A stretch of 64,000 nucleotides of DNA from Atrichornis clamosus (Eukaryota > Chordata > Aves > Passeriformes > Menuridae), in NCBI GenBank assembly GCA_013400975.1, contig WBMZ01004785.1, positions 1 to 64,000 of the forward strand, read 5' to 3'. Positions 1 through 10,962 of the stretch are shown piece by piece. The notes below the pieces were generated by a model. It searched no databases, was not told where the DNA came from, and was given only the letters and a program-made list of their open reading frames with translations. The first letter of the stretch is position 1. Each line of letters starts with the position of its first letter. The position numbers were made by a program, and so were the translations under genes.

Positions 1-301
1 GTAGTTTGCCTCTTTTACCTGTGATTTTTCCCTCGAGATCTTAATCACAAACCTCGTTTGGACGCTTTGAATTTTTTTTTCCCTCCCTCTCCTCTGTCCG
101 GCTGCGAGAAGTGGGGGAAGTCAGTGAGCCTGGGGAGTTCCTGGCCTCTGGCCAGGCTCAAACCAAAGCACTGCATGTCCTTCAAAATGACGTATTTGCC
201 TTTTTCTCCAAAACCTGATGTCATAAGATGGTGGCAGGAGAGCACATTTTTCTTTCTTGCCTGTGTTGGCTGAAATAATGTAATAACTATCTGAGTTTTA
301 G
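1..301. other. left edge, single-copy, small CpG cluster
   Basis: No gene is recognised. The first 120 bases hold five CpG dinucleotides (near 35, 54, 62, 100 and 106), which is dense for this CpG-poor window. A CRE-like half site tgacgta lies at 188-194. A pyrimidine-rich run sits at about 69-96. This could be the fading edge of a CpG-rich element lying to the left of the window, or chance. Confidence 0.3.
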
Positions 302-2436
302 GGGACTTCTGCTCCTACTATTGGAGGCTGTGCTATTTCAAGGACCTGGTATCATCAATTCCATACTGTAAGTACCATCAGCCTTTACAGACAAGGCTGT
401 TGAAAGTCTCATGTGATATGACTTCAACAGCATTTTTGTGCTAGGCTGAACCTGAGAAATTGTTTCAGCATAATCCTTTTTAAACTGAATATAAGAGATG
501 TAATTTTTTTTAGCTATATGTTCAGGTGGTACAGCATCTAGGAGTTGGAAAAAAATGTTTAATACAAATTAAGGGATATCTTTTACTGCTAGTAAGCATT
601 GTGAGATTTAGTAATGTTGATCAAAAGAGCAGTTTTAGAGTAGTGGAAAACAAGGTTTACTAAGAGAACGTGTGTTCCTACAACAGTTGCTGTATTTGAA
701 CCAGTGACATCTTTGGAACTGGCATCTCTGGAGCCACAGAAGAGGAAACCAAGGAGAATAAGTAAGTTCTTTAGTTTGGTGTCAAGTTTGAAAAATATAT
801 TTTTATGGTCTTGTACTGTTTCTAAATGGCTGCTTGCATAAGATAATTTTGCATGTATCTGTATAGGCATGTGTTTTCCATCCTCTTTGTCTGTGAACCA
901 GCTGTGAATGTTTATTCCACAATATTTTCCACATACATAAAAAAAAATTTACTTTATTTGTTTTCCTCTCTTGAACTTTGGTTTCCTACTGCTGCTTCCA
1001 TGAATCTTAGGAAACAATATCTAGCGTGGTTGCAAAGACCCCCAGGGTAGTTTCTTATTTTTCTGGGTTTGTTTTATCAAAACCTTTTTGCATTTGATTT
1101 TTTAAGCCCAGCTCTAAAGTTAAAAAAAAATTAGTCTAAATATTAAATGTCTAATCTAGATTCACATTTCTATCTCCAAATCAGATATGTGGGCATGGAA
1201 TATTGTTGCAACATTCTGTCCTTATATAAGCCACATGGTATTTTGGGCTGATGTGATTGCTTGAGAGAAAATAAAGAGATTTGGTGGTTAATCAAGTGAA
1301 GTATACAAGTGCTTTTTGATTTATCCCACTTATTCTGTGGGATATATTGAAGTTTAGAAAACTGTCTACAAAGGAAACATGCCCAAAATCTTCTCCTTCT
1401 TTTAAAGACTTATCTAAGACAAGGGGCACCCTAAAAAATGAGCCATAAATTGAAGGTGAAAACGCATCCAAGTGGCTTGTAACAAAACCAATATGGTTCA
1501 AGATGAATTCTGCAATATATCAGTCACAACATATTTGGCTCTTGTTATCTTTGTACTACTTTTATATCCCTGTAAAAGAAGACTAGTCCATTATCTCTTA
1601 ATATGGTGTAGAGAAGATTAATGTATGGCACTAGGGTGTCTGTGGAAGTTGTAACCCTTGGAATTTTTTTGGAAGACAAGTCCCATCAGATTGGTCTTTT
1701 TGTCTTCATAGAGTCTTGTCTCTGTTAAGAAGCAAACCAAGCTATATATTGTGAAGCAGGCCTTGATTTGTCTTACAGTTTTAGTAAGTGCTAAAATATA
1801 CTCACCAATTAGAACAGTTTAGTTTCTTACCATATTTGAAATCCTTTGTAAGGAAGCACAGTGATGAAGAATAAGGGAATTGTTGGGATATTTTCTATAA
1901 AACTGAAATTTACTTTACTCTTGCAGCTCAAAATAATTTTGTGTTGCCACTGTTCTTTTTCCTTAGGCAGAACACTCTCTCATGAGTACTTTGTTTCTGG
2001 TGGTATAAACCAAAAGCATTTGGAGCTTTTATATTGCTAATGGCTTTTTTTATTTAGCTGTTTTCAACAGCAAATTCTAAAGGTTCTAAAGTAATTATAG
2101 GCCAAATTCAGTCCTTAGCTACATGTAGAAACCACTTGCAAATTTAGGGCCAGTACAAGGGTTCTTCTGTATTTTTTTTAGTGTTATGCTATGAATCCAC
2201 ATGCTGTATTATAGCAATATTCTGAGGACTGATTTTTGTTGAAAAATGTTTTATATATGTAGTATTTATATATATAACACCATGTCATTTCATTAGACTT
2301 CTGGCTGGTACAGAATTAAGGTGTCCAGTTAATTGAGGAGAGCACTGAACTTCTGGAAAAGATAGTTGCCCACTCAACCACACTTAAGCCTCCTCAGTCC
2401 ATTGAAGATGTGGTTTTGATAATTTATCCATTAGCT
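302..2436 (+). other. chain of five phase-compatible exon-like blocks
   Basis: Five blocks have an AG before and a GT after, and one reading frame passes through all of them. They lie at 302-367 (donor gtaagt), 687-761 (acceptor after ttcctacaacag, donor gtaagt), 1730-1783 (donor gtaagt), 1967-2002 (acceptor after ctttttccttag, donor gtataa) and 2321-2436 (weak acceptor, donor gtaagc). Joined, they encode about 115 residues. Readable parts are DFCSYYWRLCYFKDLVSS, KANQAIYCEAGLDLSYS and LIEESTELLEKIVAHS. The peptide is not recognised. Caution: the first block is open in all three frames, the fourth is only 36 nt, and the fifth has a poor polypyrimidine tract, so the chain could be assembled from chance signals. 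If real, it is the inner part of a plus-strand gene entering from the left. Confidence 0.2.
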
Positions 2437-5400
2437 GTAAGCAAACCTAAAGTGTAATTGTCTCTTCTTCTCATCCTCAGTGATAAACTCGGACATATCT
2501 AGCCTTTGTTCATGAGAACAGAAACGAATGTTGTAACTTTCAGAAATGTTTCCTGGAACAGAAAATTATTCATTCCTAATTATAACTGAAAGACAAGAGA
2601 CTAGAGTAGCTTCCAAACACCTTTGAAAACATGCTGGAAGTGACATTCATACCAAACTATTGAACATAAAAGCAGTACAATGTGATCCAGAGTTGTGGCT
2701 CAGCAGTCAACTTCTAGCAAGGTGGAAGAAGCCAGAAGCAAGTGCTGGAATTGTCAGAAAAGGCAACCAAGTTATATTTTCTGTATTGATTCAATCACCT
2801 AGGAGGCAGGAAAGAAATCATGGATGGTGGTCTGTGCAAAGTGCTGAGCTAGGATGCAGAACAGGTGGTTTGCTCCCAAGTTTGCTTGTGTATTACAGGT
2901 CAGACACAGTGAGAAGATACAAAGTATGCATATCCAACAAATACAAGAATTTACCCTGCTCAAAATAATGTTTACGTAAATATTTTTTTTTATTAATTGA
3001 ACTGTAGGAAATTTGCAATTAGTGTACTCATATTTGGGTTTATACTATTTTGGCTACATATATACTATTACAAGCTACATAGGCCACATTTATACAGCCA
3101 GCTCAGTATCTTTCTGAACAAATCACTGCTGAGGAGAATAGGGATACATGGAGCACAGGAATCCTTGATATTTTGTGACTACTGAAAATGGGAAGAGACA
3201 GCTGTGTTAATCATGTTGATTTGGGTAGCACAGGGACAAATTCTGGCTATATATCACTTTCCTAAGTGTCAGGGTGCTGTGCTCTTAGTTTTAATCTGCC
3301 ATCTTTGAGGAAATATAAACAGACTGTACATTAGCTACCTGTATACCTGCAGTGTAAAAGTAATATTAGTTCTCTAGTCCCAACTTCTACCAGAGTTTGC
3401 CAGAGTTTTATTTATGTTTACGCATACATGGAGAGAGAAAGGAATGCTCATCACCAGGAATTGTTCTTTTAAGAGATGTTAAACACAAACTTGGCAAGTA
3501 ATTTATATTTGCTAGACAGTTATGCCTCTGCAGACTCTGGAATGACTCTCAACCTCAGGTCTCATGATGTCCCCACTCTGCTTCTCAAATTGTATCTACT
3601 CCTCTATCCTGAGTTTGTGAAAGCTTTGTGGGTTTATGCTCACTATACACTAAAACAGCTTAGTGAAAAATCAAGCAAAAGGTAATAGGTGTTCTCTCTG
3701 TGTCTTTGGATTAGTCTCTCCAGGAGTGGTTGGCCTTGGGGTCTTGAGTTACACTGACAAATAATGAATGATGCTAAGCTTTTATTCAAGATGTATCCAT
3801 TTGGGAGCAGAAGCTGTAGCTGATGTCCCTTATCTAATCACTGTCTTGCTTTGCAACAGAAGCACTGAAACTTGGTAAAATTGTAAAATGTTTTCCATGA
3901 ATTTATATACTCTAGATTTCCCTATAAGCTTAATTTTTAAAGAATTTATGACTAGTATGTAGAGTGAACTACATATTGCTTTGAGTATTGATGTAACTTT
4001 CTCAAGTGATGGATGATAGAGCTAAATGGAAAATGAAAATCTTTATTGTTAAGAAGTCCATGTTTTAGTTTGATGGCTTTTGTGGGTTTTGGTTTTTTTA
4101 AATTACAAATGTGAACAAAAGGTCAGCTCATTGACCACATTGTCTTCCATGAGATTTCCAGATATTTTAACAACTGATGTGCAATTTTTTAGTTTGCTGG
4201 AAATACCTGCAGTGAATGACAATGGCTTGTGCCCTAAGCTGCAAGGCAACGAGGCTGCCTGAGAGCACCAGGAACCAATTAACCCAGGAGCTGGGAACCT
4301 AAAACAAGCTGACACCTAGGGCTTGCTTTGGAATTTCTTGCTAAGACACTGACAGTTGACTTGTTTGGAATTTACTGCTAAAAGGGCACTCAGTCACCAG
4401 CTCTGAAACCCAGTTAATTAATCCTTGTCGGAAGAGCTTTACCCTGAATGCCTAATGTCTGGTTATAGTGACCTTTAAAATAACACTTGTAGCTGATATA
4501 TCTACCTAATAGCACCCTGTCTCCTGAAAGCTGGGTTTCAGAAATAGGCACAGCAGGCTTCTCATACTCTCTTCCTTTTGTTCAAGACTGTCATACTTCC
4601 TGTCCTGCTTTTGTTCAAAACTTTTCATCTAGACGTAGTGCAGACACAGCTATGGCTGAGATCACTTATGCTTTTCATGTTGCCTATGGCCTCTTGCAGA
4701 CATAGTCAATACCTTCTCCAAGGACTTCCCTGTGCTTATAATTGCATTGTCATCCTTAAAAAGTTTTTTCTGGCTGAAGTGAATTTCTCTCTGCTCACAT
4801 AATTTTCACCTGTTTTAACAGTTTACAGCTCTGGTCTCGTAAAAGTGATTCACAGGGCGTGCATGTAAACAGATCCGTAATTTCTCATTTGCTTTTAGCT
4901 TTTAGTACAGACCATTTGTAAGATATAAACATGAGGTTTGGTTTTAAGAGCAGATCATCCAAACATTTTGTCTCTACCTTTTATCAGACACCGGCCTCCC
5001 ATTACACAGCCAGGTAATGGGGTAAGCAGAAGAGCAGCAGCAAGTCAGGTCCCTCAGCAGCTCATGCATAAACAAGCTGCCAAAAAACTGGCACCATCAA
5101 GGTTACCAGCTTTCAATATCTGTAGCTGCTTGGGTATTAAAACATCTCACAGGGCAGCTTCCTCTGCCCTGGGATTCAGAGTTTGCCTCTGAAGGCTGCT
5201 ACTCCCTGCAGGGCTGGTGAGCCACGTGGTGTTCCTGGGAGCTCTCAGAGTGGGCAGGTTGGTTCTGCTGCCTCTCCTGTTTGGCAGCGGGTGGGAAACA
5301 CAACGCCCTGTCTCTCTGAACACACCATAAAACAAGTTGTTGGGAATCTGTGAAGTCAAGGAGCTCGACTTTTTGGGACTTTTTCTAGCAGAAGAATGTT

Positions 5401-8400
5401 GGTGACTGGCAAGAAGTCAGTCATCCTTGTCTCAAAAAATTGGAAATCAGCTGGTTCCAGCTTTGTTGAAGCAGCATTTTCACAGGAAAGCTGTTATGTC
5501 AGAAGATTTTCCACCTGCTACCAGGAGCAGAACAGTAAAAGCAGCACATACTGCAGGAGGAGATTTTGAAAAGGTCATTGACTAAGTACTCATTTTCCAT
5601 TGAGAATTAAGATCATATTTCAAGAGCAGAACAATGCCCAAGTGCTAAATTGTCTTTGGAAAGTTACATTTCTTTTCTCCGTATGGCCCAGCCTGAATGT
5701 CTGGTACTGATGCTGCCTACCTAAGATTGCCCTTTGGAAAATAGTTCCCACATGTGGTTTGCACAAGTTGTACTGTATTTTAAAGTTCTCCTTTTTCTTG
5801 TCTCTTTTTTGCCCCCCTCTAATACTTTAAAATTCTTAAGTTACAGTATTTTAGGAAAATAATTTTATTTTCTTCTGATTTATATGTGTGTAACACAAGT
5901 AAAATCACCACCTTAAAATATGATTTAACTTTTCTAGAGGCATAATTCCAACACTGTCCATAAAAAAATGTGGGCTTTCTGCAAAGGCACTAGAGTCACC
6001 CAGTCACCTTCCTGCACAACTAAACAAAATAGATAGATAGAGATATTTTATAGATCTTTTAAAAACACACTTTACAGCTAAACAAGAAGAGTGCATTTCA
6101 AAATCCAATGACGTTAGAAATGCCATTTTACAGTTTCAACAAGGACAATAATTGTTTCTTAAACAAATGAAGACAGAAAGCAGAAGATAGGAACATTGTT
6201 TGATCTGAAAAGAAAAAAAAGAAAGAAAGTGACACATTTTTGTGCTCTAATTTGCCAGCACTGCTCCTAGCACACACACAGAAATGGGACAAAAGGAAAA
6301 GAAATAAAAGAATACAGAAAAATGTGGGTTTGCCTGTTGTATCTTACCCTACTGTATCATGATAACATATAGCTAAAACTAAACAAAAATTGCTAGTACT
6401 AGATAATATAAATCAGAGAACAAGGGTGACAAGAGGTTGCTCATACCTCCCCTGTGTCCCCTGTGCATCCTTTGATAATAAAGAAAGTGGTGCTTTGTAT
6501 TGTGCTGCTCATCATCACATTTCCTTGGCTGTTTAAGCCAACAATAAGAGAAAATCAACAAATCTGATAAATCAAATATTCAAATGGAAAACAATACAGT
6601 TTTATTTTCCCTACTGCATGGCAGAATTTGCACTCATCTCTGCCTTTTTCTGTATTCAGTTATTTGTATCAAAGTATGAGATGAGACACAAGTGATTATC
6701 TGCTATTTTGTATTGATCATCCTTTATTTGAGAGCAATAAATGATCTGAAGGTTTTTACAGGGACAGAAATATATATTGACCATTATTAAATTATACTAT
6801 AGCATATAACACAATTTTAATTTTAGTTAGAATTAAAAATTTTGAGACATGAATTTCAGCCTAAATATTTAAGTAGTTATTTGGGCTACTGTTGCTGCAA
6901 ATGGGAATGTGCTAGATGGTAGGTAAATACATTGCCTGGTAATGATAGATCTTTAAGTGGTGTGACACAAAAATTGTAGTTGCTGAGGAATTTTTCACTG
7001 ACTCTTAAGTGTTTTGGGTGAAGACTTTTTTTAATGAACTTTTCTTGGTTATTTCTAAAACCATGCTGAACTGTATTCTAAGAAGCACTTGCAGAGCACT
7101 CTCAGTCAGGGAGGGGCAGGGGATGAGACAGGCATTTGCAGCTGCTTGCTCAAGGTGCCAAGGTGCACAGTTTGTTCTCAATTGCCTTAAAAAAATTTGG
7201 AAAAAGCCAACGCAACCACTTGTCAATATTTTGTTTGTATCATATTGCACTACATCTGGGCTCTCTACTCAAACCCAAATAACAGAAGAGTTGCATTCGA
7301 GCTGTAGTATATCATGTTTCTGACACAGCAAAGCTGTGTGAAAGTTGAGTACTTAGAAGCCTTTAAGGGTTGTTCTGAAGTGGAGGGTAGATGCAAGAGG
7401 GGAATAAAGATTGGAAATCCCTTGAGACAGATTTAGAAAACCATCCACAGGCAGCTTTTTATGAAACCCCTCAAACAAACTAATGTTCTCTGTCTGACAC
7501 ACTAACAAAAACACATTACCAATGTCTGTGTCTTTACACATACTTTCATGCTTTTGTAGCCAGTGTAGTAGCACCAGGGCAGTACAAAATTCTTATGACC
7601 TGCACTACTTTTACTTCTATATATGGTGGCACAATTTTATTCCCAAAATGATAGAAACAAAAAACGTAAAATTTTTAAAGAAACTGCAGTATGATTCTTT
7701 TGGAATCATACTTTCATGAGAAGAAAACAGCTACCTTGTCTGATGTAATACATGACAGAAACTGTAAAAGGGATGAGTCTGGAATGGGCTAGTCATAACT
7801 GGAGAGAAGTGTCCATTTGGTGGAATGCTCTTTAGGCAACAACAATGTGTAGACAGTTTTTATCATAAATCTTTTCCGTTTGTTTTTGTGGTTTTCTTTT
7901 TCCTGCAAGTAGAGCTGCAGGGATGAGCACCTGCTCTGTCAGTAGTTCCATTGGTAGCTCATTTGCCTCAATATTGTGAACATCTCTGCTTGCTGCTTGT
8001 AGCAAACACTGTTCACAACAAAAGAATTTATTTATAATCCTTGATAAATTGCAAACTTCTGCTCAGTAGGCAAATGTGCAGTATCTGGCATGTTTTTTCA
8101 TCCTTAGCTCTGTATAGGATGCATAATAGGCGTGCTGATGAATAGGTGGGCAATACTATTCTGTTAAGGTTTCTGAAACAGTAATAGTTAATGGTATCGT
8201 ATATATTGTAGTGTTACAACATTCACAGATCTAACACTGATTCATAGTGAGCTCAACACCTTCGTGTGTTAAAAATAACAATCTTTTTATTTTAGCCACA
8301 TCTGTACAAATGTTTGTATAATTGTAACAAAACAGGGAATAACGAGATACAGAAATGCATCCAAAGGTGAAATATGGATAATAATAATAGTAAATTGAAT

Positions 8401-9099
8401 CATAAATGATTTGAATTTTAATTCTGTTCTAGGGATGTTAAAATAGAGGTTTTTTTAGAAACAGGATAGTTTAAAGGAAAAACAAAAATGAAAGTTATCT
8501 GAGCTGGCTGCTTCAATCTGTAGTAAATTTCTGCTAATACTTAAAGACAATAAACAACATCTAGCCAGGATGGAAGTAAAATTCTCATTCAAGGTATTAC
8601 TGACTTCCATATATTTATATACTGGCTGAGTTTGATTTTACGTAATCCAAACCTAAGGGAAAAACTGCTTAGTGTAGGATTCTGAATCTTTTGTGCTGAA
8701 ATTCAAATACAGCTGTAATTGTACTTATTTTACATGTTTTCTAGGCCATTTGTTTTGGTAGCCTTTCTCTGCAGAGTTAAGACATGATTTTGTTGGAGGG
8801 CAAATTTATATTTTCTTTTCTAAAACTAAAATAAATAAACAATGTCTCTCAACTTCTGTTTAGAAAAATAACTTGCACCATAACAGCAAAAAATCCATAG
8901 AAAAGCTCATGGGAACACTGTAACTTGCAGGTACAGGATCAGAAAAACACCTTTTCAAGGTGAAAAAGAGGTACTGCAGTGACCAAAAGGAATTATACAG
9001 GTTCTACAAAGTGAATTATTTTGAGAGAGCTACAGAAACACTGTTATAAAAAGCCACCACAAGATTCAGAAACATTACATTGCTTGTGTGACAGATTTT
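2437..9099. other. single-copy AT-rich DNA, no recognised gene
   Basis: No repeat family is recognised here. One open block at 3476-3681 (plus strand, preceded by ttcttttaagag and followed by gtaata) encodes about 68 residues of unknown kind and could extend the chain to its left in phase, but the evidence is weak. A GC-richer patch lies at 4990-5380, with several CpGs and an E-box cacgtg at 5223-5228. A tiny (atag)n run is at 6031-6042. Everything else is AT-rich, with short chance ORFs on both strands. Confidence 0.5.
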
Positions 9100-9760
9100 T
9101 TAGGAATTTTCTGGCCTGGGTTGTACCAGCTGTGTGATGCTCCCAGTTGATTTCTGACAAGTTGAAGTCCCCTATAAGGACAAGGGCTGTTCACTTGGAA
9201 GTATCCCTTAATTCCTCAAAGCATAAATTGTCAGCATCATCATCCTGGCTGGGAGGCCTGTAGTAGACTCCCATCATGACATCTGCATTATTTGTTTGTC
9301 CCCTGATTCTCACCCAGAGGCTCTCAACTGTGCTGTTGCCAGCTGTGAGCTCCACACGTCCTGTCCCTTCCATTACACACAGTGCCACCCCTCCCTGTCT
9401 TCTGTCCGGTATCCCTCAAGGGCCTGTAAACATCCAACACAGCACTCCAATAACACGAATCATCCCAAGTTTCACTTATGTCAATGATAACAAATATCTG
9501 GGACTGGGCCAAAGCTTTGAGCTCCTCTTGTTTATTCCTCACGCGGCCTGCATTGGTGTAGAAACATTTCAGATGTGGCACTTTGCAGCTACAGCACCTT
9601 GCAGTGGAGATTGAGAGATCCCATTATTGCTCATTTCCTCAAGTTTTGGCACACCATACCCTTGCTCACCACTGGCAAGCCTGGTATTTTCCCCTTCCCC
9701 CTTTCAAACTAGTTAATGGCACTCCTTCAGCAGAGACCTTCTTTAGCTTTGTCTCATGCT
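9100..9760 (-). mobile_element. CR1 LINE fragment, ORF2 endonuclease region
   Basis: Read on the minus strand, this is the start of CR1 ORF2, the apurinic-like endonuclease that nicks target DNA for target-primed reverse transcription. From 9581 downward the frame gives HLKCFYTNAGRVRNKQEEL, then SETWDDS. A second frame (9388-9191) gives VESLWVRIRG and GVYYRPPSQ. After an in-frame TGA at 9191-9193 it continues into LVLIGDFN (GDFN at 9161-9172), a core motif of the fold. Bases 9582-9760 look like the ORF1/ORF2 junction. Both CR1 ends are absent and the reverse transcriptase is missing. The copy is dead, with at least one frameshift (between about 9324 and 9388) and one nonsense codon. Identification is firm; the outer limits are good to about 40 bases. 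Confidence 0.9.
9132..9581 (-). pseudogene. CR1 ORF2 endonuclease remnant
   Basis: This is the protein-coding part of the CR1 fragment, broken into two frames. Residues typical of CR1 endonucleases are still visible: NKQEEL, ETW, WVRI, GVYYRPP and GDFN. The stretch covers roughly the first half of the endonuclease; the catalytic C-terminal half is absent. It cannot give a functional enzyme. Confidence 0.8.
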
Positions 9761-10811
9761 TGCTGAATTTTTTGAACATATATTTTCTGTAAAATAAAGT
9801 TGCAAGTGAAGATTTCTGTAAAGTATAAAAGTGTAACTATTTAGATGAAAAATAATATTCTGGTGATAGCCACTGTCTGCAGTGTAAATCAATGTATTTT
9901 ATTAGAGCTTCCCAAAATCACCAAAAAGAGAAAACTAAATATCCTTTATACCTTTCTCACTCAAACCGACAAGAAACCATTTGTCTTTTCCCAGTTAGAG
10001 CATGGATTGCATACTTACAAGAATCACAACAAGCTCATGGACCAAGTCTAGCAGCATTCTCTGAAGGGAAATCTGAAAAATACATTAATTTCTATATTTT
10101 TTTCAAAAAGTCCAAATTTGTGGCTACATATAATGCACCAAATTTTAATAGATTTTATATAATTGAGAATTATTTAATAAATTTAGAAATTACATTTTAA
10201 ACTCTGGGAAGTGTAGCATCTGTTTCAAGTGTTGTTCTTCTCAGTCCCATCAGCATTTTACCTATTCCTAAGGTCTTTAGAAGAACAAGTTTTCAGTTAT
10301 GCCAAAACAAATTAGTGCAGGCCATTATAAACTCTTTCCTTTAAGTCTATAATTCTATGAATTGAAACCCAAAGTTTCCTTGCTTTCCTTAGACTTTGAA
10401 AGTTGTAATGTAATTTTAAATCTAGATATAATTACTCTCCCAAACCCTAACCCCACTTACAGCTTTAGTTTTAATGTTATTGTAGGTTTAGGGATACTTC
10501 TTTCCACAAAGCTGATGTAGCAACTCATGCTTTGGGAGGAGAGTGTTTTGGTGCTTTGTAGTATGAAACAGATTAAAGGAAATGTTCAAATATGTCTCTG
10601 TGTGGGCTAAAGCAATTCATGCTATATTATTGATCATTTCCATGCTGTGTATTATTATAAATGTGTAAGAGAAAGTAATCTGTCTTAAACTAAATTCCTA
10701 ATATTTTAATTTACTCTCCATGGAATATAGATAGCCCAGAGACAGACTGTCATGATACAAATATATTGATTCTTCTTTCTGTGTTAAACAAACATAAATT
10801 CTAGTTTTCAG

Positions 10812-10962
10812 GGAAATGATGTTTTTACCAGAAATTTGTCCCTCTGGGCCAAGTACTGTCACAATTATGAAGAGTAGTGCCATTGCATTGAAGAATGAAC
10901 TCTCAACAATTTCACAGGGCTGTGAAAAAATGCAAGAACTCTTGAAATGGATCAAAACAATG
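10812..10962 (+). other. candidate internal exon, unrecognised product
   Basis: The block follows ctagttttcag and ends at atg|gtatct. It is open for 50 codons in one frame, entering after one base and leaving between codons. The peptide includes LPEICPSGPSTVTIMKSSA and KNELSTISQGCEKMQELL, which looks like soluble helical protein but matches nothing I know. The minus strand also has a 91-codon frame over the same place. An open stretch of this size with fair splice signals can arise by chance in 64 kb. Confidence 0.2.

Noticed and set aside
2660..2968. 102-codon plus frame
   Set aside because: No acceptor in a phase matching neighbouring blocks, no good donor and no recognisable motif.
9276..9614. 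112-codon plus-strand frame
   Set aside because: It is the antisense of the CR1 endonuclease remnant.
9892..10200. 102-codon plus frame
   Set aside because: A second frame is open over the same bases and the 3' half is low-complexity; consistent with chance.
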